Shown one piece after another: positions 30,533-39,067 of a stretch of DNA of 60,400 nucleotides. Source of the stretch: an uncultured Granulicatella sp. (lineage in GTDB: Bacteria > Bacillota > Bacilli > Lactobacillales > Aerococcaceae); NCBI RefSeq assembly GCF_938030755.1, contig NZ_CALHIF010000063.1, positions 1-60,400 of the forward strand, given 5' to 3'. Within the stretch, counting starts at the first letter, position 1; the number at the start of each line of letters is the position of its first letter. The notes under the pieces were generated by a model. That model searched no databases. It was not told where the DNA came from and was given only the letters and a program-made list of their open reading frames with translations. A program made the translations under genes and the position numbers.

Positions 30533-33160
30533 ATGAAGAGAAAATATGCCGTCATTGATTTAGAAACAACGGGTCCTAAATACGAGCAAGGGGACCGTAT
30601 TTTTCAATTTGGGTGTACCTTGATTACTAATCATAAAATCGTTGAACATATTACTTTAAATATAAATCCCGAGCAAAGTATTCCTTTTGAAATACAGTTA
30701 TTAACGGGTGTAACAAATGCTGATGTTGAAAAAGCACCTTATTTTGATGAAGTGGCAATGAATATTTTCAATCTGTTAGAAGGTCGAACTCTTGTAGCCC
30801 ATAATGTTGGATTTGACGGACCTTTTATCATTACTGCTTTAAAAGAGGCTCTAGGGATTGAGTTAGAAGTTCCCTTTATAGATACTGTTCAATTGGCTCA
30901 AATTTGTTACCCGACAGCTATCAGTTATCGTTTAAGTGACTTAACAAATATGTTAAAAATTCCTCATACACAAGTTCATACAGCTGGTAGTGACGCTAAG
31001 GCAACTGCCCAATTATTTTTAAAACTTCAAGAGAAAATTCGTAGTTTTTCTAAGGTAACTCTTGAACATTTAGTTAAATTTTCGAATGAGCTTATTGGGG
31101 ATACGGGAGATGTTTTTAAGGATGCCTTTAGTATTGCTAAAGGGAGGGATAGTAATACTGATTTAATAGAACATGGTTTTGTAGTATCGGAAAGGGTCTT
31201 CGAAGAAAAAAGTTCTTCCACAACTACTAAAGTTTCTGCGATTAATGCCTATAATCAATTAGTTGAAAATGAATTTTTAAAAGATAATGATTCTCAAAGA
31301 AGAATTATTAGAAAAATTCTTGAAAAATTAGAAGAAGAGGAATCCATTCATTTTATACAAGCACCACCTGGTTCAGGAAAAACGTATGCTTATCTACTTG
31401 CAGCTCTTGAAAAGGCCACTAAACAAAATCCTATTTGGATTGTTACATCAAATTTATTACTCCAGCAACAATTATATGAGGATAGTGTACTGCCATTAGT
31501 AAGCGCCTTAAAGATAAAAAATCCTATTGTGTCAATTAAGGGCCAAAGAAATTATATTGATTTAGAAGCTTTCTCTTACAAAATAAGTCAGTTAAAAAAT
31601 GACAAGAGTCCAAGAGTAAGTTTGTCGGTTATGGGCTTAGTTGTTTGGATTAGTGAAACAGAAACAGGAGATTTATCAGAATGTAATCAAGTTCTATACC
31701 AATCCTCTCTTTGGAAAGATATTTGTGTGAAAGAGAATTCCAAAATGGAAAGTTTATATTGGACGAAAGCTGTTCAATCTGTTCAAAACAGCAGTATCGT
31801 AGTAACAAATCATGCCTTTTTAATTCATTATGCGTCTACAATTTCTAAAGAGGTGAAACCAATTGTTCTATTAGATGAAGTTCAACAGTTTGAACACTCG
31901 TTAGAACAATATGGAACTGTATCGATTAATTTCTCGAACTTGTTCTTATTACAACAATTATGGAGTGATTACTATCTAAACTCAATGACAAATTTTTCGA
32001 AAGAAGAGGAGCATTTGTCTAGAACAATAAACCGCAAACTTTTAGAAATTTGTGATTTATACGAAACATGGTTCGAAGAATTGGATAGAGGAAATTATTT
32101 GAAGGCATCTATAGTTTTTACAAATGAAGAATGGGTTGAAACGATTCATCATGAAATGATTCGAGCGTTCACAAAATCCATCATTCAATTAATGAATTAT
32201 CTTCAAGAAAATTCAGGCAAGACGAGTTTATTTGAAAATAGCATTCAATTATTACAGGAAATAAAAGATTCCTTGCTCAGATTTCAAGAGTCCACTCATT
32301 CGTATTTTGTCATTGAGAGAAAAGATCAATATGGACAGGCAACGATAAAAGTATCGAGAGTTGACTCAGTTACTCATGTTTTTAATCATTTTAAGAAGAC
32401 GATTAAGAAATTAATAGGGATTTCTGCAACAATCCCAACTTTTACTCCTTTATTTTATGATTTAAAGGCTAAAGAGAACCTTACAACTATTGACTCTAAA
32501 GTAAATTCGTCTGCCCACCATATTTTTATTCCAAATGACTTAGTTTCTGTGACTGCAGCCTCAAGTAAGCAATATCACGAACAAATCTCATATTGTATTC
32601 AGCAGATCTATGAACGTAACGAGGGAAGAATGTTAGTTTTAATGCATTCCATAGAGGCATTAATGGCAGTAGAAGATCTGATGGTTGATTATTGTAAAAG
32701 GAATAATATAGAATTACTAGCTCAAAAAGGATCTCAATTAGGTCGAAAAATTCAAAGAAGATTCCAAGAAAAGAATGATTCTATTTTATTAGGAGTATAC
32801 AGTTTCTGGGAAGGCTTTGATAGTGGTGGAGTTTCCATAAACTCTTTAGTAATTACTAAATTACCATTTCCAAATCCAGTAACAACCCATCAACAAATTG
32901 TCCAATTAGAGATGAAAGAACAGAATCGTTCCTATTTTGCTCATTATTCGATTAAAATGATGCTTCTTCAACTTTATCAAGGATTAGGGCGATTTAGTCG
33001 GCCAACTCAAAAGAATGCAGAAATATGGATTTTAGATGTTCGAGCCACTATTAGCAAATATTCAGAGAAAGTAAAAAATATATTTCCAGAAAGTGCAATA
33101 GTTATCGAAAAGACTTTCAAAAAATGTTTGAATAGTGCTCACATAAAAAATAAAGATTAA
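30533..33160 (+). CDS. dinG: DinG-type helicase with N-terminal 3'-5' exonuclease domain
   Basis: An 875-residue DEDD exonuclease fused to an XPD/DinG-like helicase, the Gram-positive DinG architecture. The exonuclease covers about residues 1-165, with DLETTG (D9, E11), HNVGFDGPFI and HTAGSDAKAT. The helicase has Walker A APPGSGKTYAY (about 276-286), and its Walker B reads LLDEVQQFEH (about 447) instead of DEAH. VYSFWEGFDSGG and QGLGRFSRP are late motifs. Only isolated cysteines occur where E. coli DinG has its Fe-S cluster. ATG 30533 is chosen, with GGGGG 7 nt upstream. Confidence 0.92.
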   Translation: MKRKYAVIDLETTGPKYEQGDRIFQFGCTLITNHKIVEHITLNINPEQSIPFEIQLLTGVTNADVEKAPYFDEVAMNIFNLLEGRTLVAHNVGFDGPFIITALKEALGIELEVPFIDTVQLAQICYPTAISYRLSDLTNMLKIPHTQVHTAGSDAKATAQLFLKLQEKIRSFSKVTLEHLVKFSNELIGDTGDVFKDAFSIAKGRDSNTDLIEHGFVVSERVFEEKSSSTTTKVSAINAYNQLVENEFLKDNDSQRRIIRKILEKLEEEESIHFIQAPPGSGKTYAYLLAALEKATKQNPIWIVTSNLLLQQQLYEDSVLPLVSALKIKNPIVSIKGQRNYIDLEAFSYKISQLKNDKSPRVSLSVMGLVVWISETETGDLSECNQVLYQSSLWKDICVKENSKMESLYWTKAVQSVQNSSIVVTNHAFLIHYASTISKEVKPIVLLDEVQQFEHSLEQYGTVSINFSNLFLLQQLWSDYYLNSMTNFSKEEEHLSRTINRKLLEICDLYETWFEELDRGNYLKASIVFTNEEWVETIHHEMIRAFTKSIIQLMNYLQENSGKTSLFENSIQLLQEIKDSLLRFQESTHSYFVIERKDQYGQATIKVSRVDSVTHVFNHFKKTIKKLIGISATIPTFTPLFYDLKAKENLTTIDSKVNSSAHHIFIPNDLVSVTAASSKQYHEQISYCIQQIYERNEGRMLVLMHSIEALMAVEDLMVDYCKRNNIELLAQKGSQLGRKIQRRFQEKNDSILLGVYSFWEGFDSGGVSINSLVITKLPFPNPVTTHQQIVQLEMKEQNRSYFAHYSIKMMLLQLYQGLGRFSRPTQKNAEIWILDVRATISKYSEKVKNIFPESAIVIEKTFKKCLNSAHIKNKD

Positions 33161-33190
33161 CTAAGTTTGGGATTATTTTATAAGGGGATG

Positions 33191-33220
33191 TTGGTATTTT
33201 TCCTTAGAATAGCGTATAAT
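33191..33220 (+). promoter_or_regulatory. Sigma-A promoter upstream of ypmB-aspartate aminotransferase-asnS
   Basis: TTGGTA (33191-33196) and a perfect TATAAT (33215-33220) are 18 nt apart, 40 nt before the ypmB start. Confidence 0.6.
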
Positions 33221-33259
33221 ACCTTTATCTATGAAAGTTTGAGTTGAGGAGAGAAATTG

Positions 33260-33736
33260 ATGAAAAGAAAATCAATGTTTATTCTATTGCTCACTTTATT
33301 TCTATTATTTTTAGCTGGCGCACAAATCTTTTTAACGAGTGTTGATCCAAAAATAAAAAAACGTAATGAAGCATTAACATTGATGGCTCCAAAAGTGGAG
33401 TTTTCAAAAGTAACAAAGTTTTACTGGTTTAATAATGATAAAACTTACTACACGATTATGGGTGAAGACACTGAAGGAAAAGCAATTTATGCGATTACTC
33501 CTGAAGAAGGGGGAGAAGTAACCATCCTTCAGCAATCTGCAGTGGTTAACGAAGAAGAGGCACGTTCCATTACGGCTCAAGCAAAACCAGATGTCGAGGT
33601 TTTAGAAGCAAGAATGGGTATTTTGAACGGAGAGCCAGTATGGGAAGTGAATTATAGAATGAATAATCAAAGAATTGGTTATTACTATATTTCGGCTCAG
33701 AATGGACAATGGATTAAAGATATTGAGAATATATAG
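33260..33736 (+). CDS. YpmB-like membrane-anchored protein (DUF5590)
   Basis: A 158-residue protein with an N-terminal membrane anchor (MKRKSMFILLLTLFLLFLAGAQIFLTS, residues about 5-27), followed by an extracellular domain. Features such as KVTKFYWFNNDKTYYTIMGE and LEARMGILNGEPVWEVNYR fit the PepSY-like fold of the YpmB/DUF5590 family, whose role is unknown. The position between dinG and the aminotransferase gene matches ypmB in Bacillus. ATG 33260 is preferred, with AGGAGAG about 7 nt upstream. The downstream gene follows after 13 nt. Confidence 0.8.
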   Translation: MKRKSMFILLLTLFLLFLAGAQIFLTSVDPKIKKRNEALTLMAPKVEFSKVTKFYWFNNDKTYYTIMGEDTEGKAIYAITPEEGGEVTILQQSAVVNEEEARSITAQAKPDVEVLEARMGILNGEPVWEVNYRMNNQRIGYYYISAQNGQWIKDIENI

Positions 33737-33749
33737 AAATTGGTGATTT

Positions 33750-34937
33750 ATGGTAAAAATTTCAAATAGAGTATCAAGAATCTTACCATCAGGGACTTTA
33801 GCAATGACACAAAAAGCCAGAGAATTAAAGGCAAAAGGTCGTAAGGTTATTAGTCTTTCGATTGGAGAACCAGATTTCAATACTCCAGAACAAATCACAG
33901 ATGCGGCAATTACTGCTCTAAGAAGCCATGAAACGGATCACTATACTCCAGCGTTAGGATTAGATTCTTTACGACAAGCGATTTGTGATTATCATTATCG
34001 AAGAGATGGAATACGTTTAGATAAGAACCAAGTGGCCACTTTTTCAGGAGCGAAATTTGCTTTGTATTCAGTTTTCATGACTTTAGTTGACGCTGGAGAT
34101 GAGGTATTAATTCCAATTCCTTATTGGGTTAGTTACGCTGAGCAAGTTCAATTGGCAGAAGGTGTCCCAGTATATGTTGAAACTAAAGAAAAAAATTTAT
34201 TTAAGGTAACGATTGATTTACTAAATGAATATGTGACTGAAAAGACGAAACTCTTATTACTAAATGCGCCATCGAATCCATCCGGGCTCCTTTATACAAA
34301 AGATGAGCTATTCGCTATTGGAAATTGGGCATTAGAACACAACATTTTTGTAATAGCAGATGAAATTTATTATGAATTAGTGTATGGTGAGGATTCAATT
34401 AGTATGGCCAGCTTATCGAAGGAGATTTTTGATAACACACTTATTGTAAATGGTTTATCGAAATCTGTAGCAATGACGGGGTGGCGTTTAGGATATGTTT
34501 TTGGTCCTCAAAAAGTTATAAGAGCTTTAAATGACCTTACAAGCCATACGACTAGCAATCCTGCTGTGGTTACTCAGTATGCGGCTATTCGTGCGTTTGA
34601 TGAAGATATTGAAGTCGTTAAGACGCATATGCGTGAAAAATTTCAACTAAGAATTGACTTGTTTCATCAACTTTTGAACGAAATTCAAGGAATCAAGTGT
34701 GAAAAGCCTAAAGGAGCTTTCTATTTGTTTGCAAATGTAAAAATGGCCATGCATATTGTTGGTGTTGCCTCGTCAGAAGAATTTGCTTTAAAGCTTTTAG
34801 AAGAAGCTGGAGTAGCTACTGTATCTGGGGAAAATTTTGGATGTAATGGTTCCCTTAGATTAAGTTGTGCAAATGACGAAGAGGAGTTAAGAGAAGCGGC
34901 AAATCGTATTAAAGAATTTATTGAATCATATTTGTAA
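33750..34937 (+). CDS. aspB: Pyridoxal phosphate-dependent aminotransferase, aspartate aminotransferase AspB type
   Basis: A 395-residue class I aminotransferase expected to exchange amino groups between aspartate and 2-oxoglutarate. Landmarks are ISLSIGEPDFNTPEQI, NAPSNPSGLLYT, IADEIYYELVYG and NGLSKSVAMTGWRLGY, where the SKS lysine binds PLP, and a C-terminal Arg in GSLRLSCA. Position between ypmB and asnS is the same as aspB in Bacillus, which supports the aspartate assignment. Coupling oxaloacetate/aspartate to the following asparaginyl-tRNA synthetase gene may be historical only. Substrate specificity within this family is not certain from sequence. Confidence 0.9.
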   Translation: MVKISNRVSRILPSGTLAMTQKARELKAKGRKVISLSIGEPDFNTPEQITDAAITALRSHETDHYTPALGLDSLRQAICDYHYRRDGIRLDKNQVATFSGAKFALYSVFMTLVDAGDEVLIPIPYWVSYAEQVQLAEGVPVYVETKEKNLFKVTIDLLNEYVTEKTKLLLLNAPSNPSGLLYTKDELFAIGNWALEHNIFVIADEIYYELVYGEDSISMASLSKEIFDNTLIVNGLSKSVAMTGWRLGYVFGPQKVIRALNDLTSHTTSNPAVVTQYAAIRAFDEDIEVVKTHMREKFQLRIDLFHQLLNEIQGIKCEKPKGAFYLFANVKMAMHIVGVASSEEFALKLLEEAGVATVSGENFGCNGSLRLSCANDEEELREAANRIKEFIESYL

Positions 34938-34952
34938 AGGAAGAGGGATAAT

Positions 34953-36269
34953 TTGAAAACTATAACAATGAATCAAGCAAAAGATTACGTTGGGCAAACG
35001 GTCAAAATTGGTGCATGGGTGACCAATAAACGTTCTAGCGGTAAAATCGCGTTCTTACAATTACGTGATGGAAAAGCTTATTTCCAAGGAATTGTAGTAA
35101 AAGCTGACGTAAGCGAAGAAACTTTTGAATTAGCAAAAGGATTAACTCAAGAAAGTTCTGTATTTGTAACAGGTGTCGTTCAAGAAGATACTCGTTCTAA
35201 ATTAGGCTATGAGTTATTAGTAAAAGATATCGAATTAATCGGGGAAAGTCATGAATATCCAATCACTCCAAAAGAGCATGGGACTGACTTCTTAATGGAT
35301 CACCGTCATTTATGGTTACGTTCAACAAAACAACATGCCATTATGGAAATTCGTAATGCAATTATTTATGCATCATACGAGTTCTTTGATAAAAATGGAT
35401 TCATTAAATTTGATAGCCCAATTCTTTCAGGAAATGCGGCAGAAGATTCTACAGAATTATTCGAAACGGATTACTTTGGTGAACCAGCATTCTTAACACA
35501 ATCTGGTCAATTATATTTAGAAGCTGGAGCAATGGCATTTGGTCGTGTATTCGACTTCGGACCTGTATTCCGTGCAGAAAAATCTAAAACTCGTCGTCAC
35601 TTAACTGAGTTTTGGATGATGGATGCGGAGTATCTATACTTAACACATGACGAGTCTTTAGACTTACAAGAAGCATACGTTAAAGCGTTAATTCAAGGTG
35701 TACTAGACCGTGCACCTCATGCATTAGAAACACTTGAACGTGATATTGAATTATTGAAGAAATATATTAGCGAACCGTTCAAGCGTATCACTTACGATGA
35801 AGCGATTGATTTGTTACAAGAGCATGAAGGTGATGAAGATACGGACTACGAACATCTAGAACATGGAGATGACTTCGGTTCACCACACGAAACTTGGATT
35901 TCAAACCACTTTGGTGTTCCAACATTCGTAATCAACTATCCAACGGAAATTAAAGCTTTCTACATGAAACCTGTTCCTGGAAACGAAAGTCGTGTACTAT
36001 GTGCTGACTTACTTGCTCCGGAAGGATACGGGGAAGTTATTGGGGGGAGTGAGCGTGAAACGGACTATGATAAATTATTAGACAGAATTAAATCAAATGG
36101 ATTAAATCCAGATGACTACGCATTCTACTTAGATTTACGTAAATTCGGTTCAGTACCTCATTCAGGATTTGGACTTGGTTTAGAACGTATGGTAACATTT
36201 GTAGCTGGTACGAAACATATTCGTGAAGCTATCCCATTCCCACGTTTACTAAACCGTATTTACCCATAA
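34953..36269 (+). CDS. asnS: Asparaginyl-tRNA synthetase
   Basis: This class IIb synthetase charges tRNA-Asn directly with asparagine. The 438-residue protein has an N-terminal OB anticodon-binding domain (TVKIGAWVTNKRSSGKIAFLQLRDG). Class II motifs are EFFDKNGFIKFDSPIL, motif 2 FRAEKSKTRRHLTEFWMMDAE and motif 3 GLGLERMVTFVAG. The start is TTG 34953, with AGAGGG upstream. The genome therefore does not need Asp-to-Asn transamidation for this tRNA. It lies 15 nt after the aminotransferase gene and is followed by a strong terminator before dnaD. Confidence 0.97.
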   Translation: MKTITMNQAKDYVGQTVKIGAWVTNKRSSGKIAFLQLRDGKAYFQGIVVKADVSEETFELAKGLTQESSVFVTGVVQEDTRSKLGYELLVKDIELIGESHEYPITPKEHGTDFLMDHRHLWLRSTKQHAIMEIRNAIIYASYEFFDKNGFIKFDSPILSGNAAEDSTELFETDYFGEPAFLTQSGQLYLEAGAMAFGRVFDFGPVFRAEKSKTRRHLTEFWMMDAEYLYLTHDESLDLQEAYVKALIQGVLDRAPHALETLERDIELLKKYISEPFKRITYDEAIDLLQEHEGDEDTDYEHLEHGDDFGSPHETWISNHFGVPTFVINYPTEIKAFYMKPVPGNESRVLCADLLAPEGYGEVIGGSERETDYDKLLDRIKSNGLNPDDYAFYLDLRKFGSVPHSGFGLGLERMVTFVAGTKHIREAIPFPRLLNRIYP

Positions 36270-36281
36270 TAAAATGAATAT

Positions 36282-36317
36282 AAAAGAGCCGCTGACATGT
36301 GTCGTTGGCTCTTTTTT
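36282..36317 (+). terminator. Intrinsic terminator between asnS and dnaD
   Basis: AAAAGAGCC and GGCTCTTTT pair, with further pairs up to the loop (about 15 pairs in all), followed by TT. Confidence 0.88.
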
Positions 36318-36336
36318 AGAAGAGGGAGGAATTCCA

Positions 36337-37026
36337 ATGGCAATAACATTCCAAGAGTACTGGATGTTCAGTGGTTCCACAATAGTGCCTAATGTATTGA
36401 TACAATATTATCGTCATATACAAATAAGTGCAGATGAATGTTTGTTAATTTCTTGGTTACTACAAAGGCATTCAGAAGAATACTTCATTTTAAATGTAGA
36501 AGAAACTTGTAAAACATTTGAACTAGATGAAAAGCAATTATTTGGAATTATTCAACATTTAATGGATAGACAAGTACTAGTGATTCAACAAAGAGAAACT
36601 CACACTGAAAAAAAAGTTGATTATTACAGTTTTAAGCCTTTAATGCAACAATTAGAGATCGCATATAAGCAGCATTCCATAAAAGATAAAGATCATAAAC
36701 AGTCTGATATTAACCTATTAGGTTTGATTGAACAGGAATTTGGTAGACCACTAAGTTCTTTTGAAATTCAGAATGTATCTAGTTGGATTCATCAGGATCA
36801 CTATTCACAAGAGATTATTATTGCAGCATTAAAGGAATGTGTATTAAATCAGGTCTTTACGATTAAATATATGGATAAGATTCTTCTAAGTTGGCATCGA
36901 AAAGGAATAAAAAATTTACAACAACTTGCTACTGAAAAAAGTCGAATCAAAAATAATCAAGTTGAACTACAAGACAATCCAGTAGATAAAACTAAAGTAC
37001 CGATGATTCATTGGACTAAAAGGTGA
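36337..37026 (+). CDS. dnaD: DNA replication initiation protein DnaD
   Basis: DnaD remodels DNA and helps load the helicase at oriC and at restarting forks in low-GC Gram-positives. The protein has 229 residues. An N-terminal winged-helix/oligomerisation domain (ISADECLLISWLLQRHSEEY...) is joined to a C-terminal DnaD/DnaB2 domain (IEQEFGRPLSSFEIQNVSSW). The domain ends with the YxxxIxxxW-type motif in IKYMDKILLSWHRKGI. I choose ATG 36337 because GGGAGG sits 8 nt upstream; the longer frame to 36274 crosses the terminator. nth follows after 4 nt, the standard dnaD-nth pairing. Confidence 0.92.
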   Translation: MAITFQEYWMFSGSTIVPNVLIQYYRHIQISADECLLISWLLQRHSEEYFILNVEETCKTFELDEKQLFGIIQHLMDRQVLVIQQRETHTEKKVDYYSFKPLMQQLEIAYKQHSIKDKDHKQSDINLLGLIEQEFGRPLSSFEIQNVSSWIHQDHYSQEIIIAALKECVLNQVFTIKYMDKILLSWHRKGIKNLQQLATEKSRIKNNQVELQDNPVDKTKVPMIHWTKR

Positions 37027-37030
37027 TTTT

Positions 37031-37669
37031 ATGTTATCGAAAGCAAAAACAATTGAAGCAGTAGAGAGAATGGAAAAATTGTTTCCTAATGCGCACTGTG
37101 AATTAAATCACGAAACACCTTTTCAACTTTTAATTGCAACGATTTTAAGTGCACAGGCTACAGATAAAGGCGTTAATAAAGTGACACCAAGGCTTTTTGC
37201 AATTTATCCCAATGCTTATGCTCTAGCAAATAGCGAAGAAGAGGTTGTCATTGAGTGTATTCAATCATTAGGATTATATCGAAACAAAGCCAGAAATATT
37301 AGAATGTGTGCTCAGCAACTCGTTGAAAGATATAATGGTGAAGTTCCACGAACAAGAGAAGAATTGGTTTTACTGGCTGGCGTAGGTCGAAAAACAGCAA
37401 ATGTAGTTCTAAGTGTTGCTTTTGGTTTACCAGCTTTTGCTGTAGATACTCATGTGGAAAGAGTAAGCAAAAGATTACAGATTTGTAAACAGTCAGCATC
37501 CGTTCTTGAGGTTGAAGAAACCTTATGTAAAAAGCTACCTAAGGATAAATGGGGAAAGGCTCATCATTGGATGATTTTCTTTGGAAGATATCATTGTACG
37601 GCTAGGAGTCCGAAATGTGAAGGGTGTCCATTATTAGATCTTTGTGCATATGGTCAAAAAGAAGTTTAA
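37031..37669 (+). CDS. nth: Endonuclease III
   Basis: Nth is a bifunctional DNA glycosylase/AP lyase that removes oxidised pyrimidines. The 212-residue protein has the helix-hairpin-helix LVLLAGVGRKTANVVLSVAF with the catalytic Lys, and the catalytic Asp in AVDTHVERVSKR. A C-terminal 4Fe-4S loop reads CTARSPKCEGCPLLDLC (C-x6-C-x2-C-x5-C). The start is 4 nt after the dnaD stop, so the two are coupled. The stop codon lies in the first bases of the shared terminator. Confidence 0.97.
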   Translation: MLSKAKTIEAVERMEKLFPNAHCELNHETPFQLLIATILSAQATDKGVNKVTPRLFAIYPNAYALANSEEEVVIECIQSLGLYRNKARNIRMCAQQLVERYNGEVPRTREELVLLAGVGRKTANVVLSVAFGLPAFAVDTHVERVSKRLQICKQSASVLEVEETLCKKLPKDKWGKAHHWMIFFGRYHCTARSPKCEGCPLLDLCAYGQKEV

Positions 37670-37702
37670 AAAACCTGTTGGACATTGTCCAACAGGTTTT
37701 TT
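37668..37702. terminator. Bidirectional terminator shared by nth and the convergent membrane protein gene
   Basis: AAAAAACCTGTTGGACA and TGTCCAACAGGTTTTTT form a perfect 16-17 bp palindrome. It overlaps both stop codons (TAA 37667-37669 on plus, TAA 37703-37701 on minus). Confidence 0.92.
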
Positions 37703-38522
37703 AAATGTTAAAGAAAAATCCATATAAAAATGACATTACAATTAAATACCAATGCAAGTATGTAAATTGTCTATTAACAGAAAATTCTTTTCGATAGTAT
37801 ATTTGATATAAAATTGGAATCAATAAAGATAATGAGAATAAAATCGTTCCCAGAACACTGAAAGAGCCTAGGTACCAGACAAAGTAGATTATTGTTCCAA
37901 TTAGCCAAGAAAGACTAAATAAAACAGTACAAATTGCTACTACTGGACCATAGTGTCTTTTTCCTTCTCTAATTTCGACCAAACGTGATTTAACATGAGA
38001 AACATATAATCCAAATAAAATAAATTGGAATAATTGAATGCTAATTTCTTTAGAAACCGCTCCACTTAAAATAAACAAAGTGATGAAATTCCCCAAATAA
38101 TATTTTGAAATACTATTTAAAAATGAATGATAAATATAAAACATATCATTTGTCTTCAGTTCAAACAAGTGGCCATGATTCAGAATCACCATTAAAAGCA
38201 AAAGAAGAACGATTCTTAAAGCTACATTTTGATAAAAATAGACAAGAAGTGAAAGTAGCACTATATCCGTAATGGCAATAAAAATCCATCTTTTCATTTC
38301 AGGATGGTTAGCAAATTTTCTAAATGAATTTTCTTGCAAATAAATAATGACAAAGAACAAAAACAATACTGAAAAATGAGTAAAGTGAAATTGTTGTTGC
38401 CTTATAGCAAGAAGAAGTCCGATTAAACAATATCCTAAAGGAGCTAAAATAAAATTCAGCCAAGGAGAGGTTAGTTGATGTAAGATGTTCGAAACGGACA
38501 TTGACTGTGGTTCGTTGTTCAT
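37701..38522 (-). CDS. Multi-pass membrane protein of unknown function
   Basis: A 273-residue, very hydrophobic protein with about eight or nine predicted transmembrane helices, starting after a short cytoplasmic head. For example, WLNFILAPLGYCLIGLLLA and HFSVLFLFFVIIYLQ are among the first. Loops are basic (KSRLVEIREGKRHYG), which fits a cytoplasmic location. The general size and topology recall UbiA/MenA prenyltransferases, but the Asp-rich substrate motif is absent, so I do not assign that function. It has a good own promoter, a GAGG ribosome-binding site, and lies where Bacillus has ypoC. Base composition is AT-richer than its neighbours. Confidence 0.7.
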   Translation of the reverse strand: MNNEPQSMSVSNILHQLTSPWLNFILAPLGYCLIGLLLAIRQQQFHFTHFSVLFLFFVIIYLQENSFRKFANHPEMKRWIFIAITDIVLLSLLVYFYQNVALRIVLLLLLMVILNHGHLFELKTNDMFYIYHSFLNSISKYYLGNFITLFILSGAVSKEISIQLFQFILFGLYVSHVKSRLVEIREGKRHYGPVVAICTVLFSLSWLIGTIIYFVWYLGSFSVLGTILFSLSLLIPILYQIYYRKEFSVNRQFTYLHWYLIVMSFLYGFFFNI

Positions 38523-38551
38523 AAAAATACCTCATTCTTAATTATAGTTTA

Positions 38552-38580
38552 ATGATATGGAATAATACTGTTCTTGTCAA
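38552..38580 (-). promoter_or_regulatory. Sigma-A promoter of the membrane protein gene
   Basis: On the minus strand a perfect TTGACA (38580-38575) is followed after 17 nt by TATCAT (38557-38552). Confidence 0.75.
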
Positions 38581-38976
38581 GATGAGGGGATTCAAAGCTA
38601 CTATTCATTACTGCAAAGCAAAATTTAAAAGAAGTTACGATAGAAGATTATTTGCAGTATCATAATCCATTTTAGATGAAAGATAATTTTCGAATTTACT
38701 GATAGAATCTATTTAACAAGTCGACATAAAATTACTTGATGAAAATAAACCATTAGCTGTAGTTAAATTTACACTGAATTTTAGTTTTATTACCGCACTT
38801 ATTCTTCGTCTCTTCATTTGCAGTCATTCCTAAAGAACAAAATAACAATCATTTAATATGTAAAGTCTGGGTTTATACTTAGTTATTTATTATATTTAAA
38901 ATTTGTTTTAGATGTAATTGTAAATTTTTATTATTCATTTAATTATAGTTGATTTTACTATCATTTTTTTATAAAA
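38581..38976. other. Gene-free AT-rich region between the membrane protein and metK
   Basis: I see no gene with a ribosome-binding site here on either strand. One plus-strand segment without a start codon (reads TAKQNLKEVTIEDYLQYHNP from about 38612 to a stop near 38677) has protein-like composition and could be a remnant of a decayed gene. It is too short to identify. Confidence 0.35.
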
Positions 38977-38977
38977 G

Positions 38978-38986
38978 TGCTATAAT
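38978..38986 (+). promoter_or_regulatory. Extended -10 promoter of metK
   Basis: TGC followed by a perfect TATAAT (38981-38986) lies about 20 nt upstream of the SMK box, so the riboswitch would be near the 5' end of the transcript. Confidence 0.65.
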
Positions 38987-39004
38987 AGGAAAAGTTAAAA
39001 ATGA

Positions 39005-39062
39005 TATTCCCGAAAGGATGCACAATGTGTAGATGCCTTGTAACCGGAATTGAATGGGGGAA
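39005..39062 (+). ncRNA. SMK box (SAM-III) riboswitch controlling metK
   Basis: The leader contains TTCCCGAAAGGATG, a short variable hairpin, then AGATGCCTTGTAACCG (39031-39046) and finally the metK Shine-Dalgarno GGGGG (39056-39060). These are the conserved SMK-box elements of Lactobacillales. On SAM binding, the anti-Shine-Dalgarno pairs with GGGGG and shuts off translation of SAM synthetase. Here the pairing candidate is the CCC of the 5' element together with nearby bases. Confidence 0.9.
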
Positions 39063-39067
39063 AAGAA

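Noticed and set aside
38582..38668. 28-codon ATG frame in the gene desert
   Set aside because: No ribosome-binding site at usable distance and no recognisable product.
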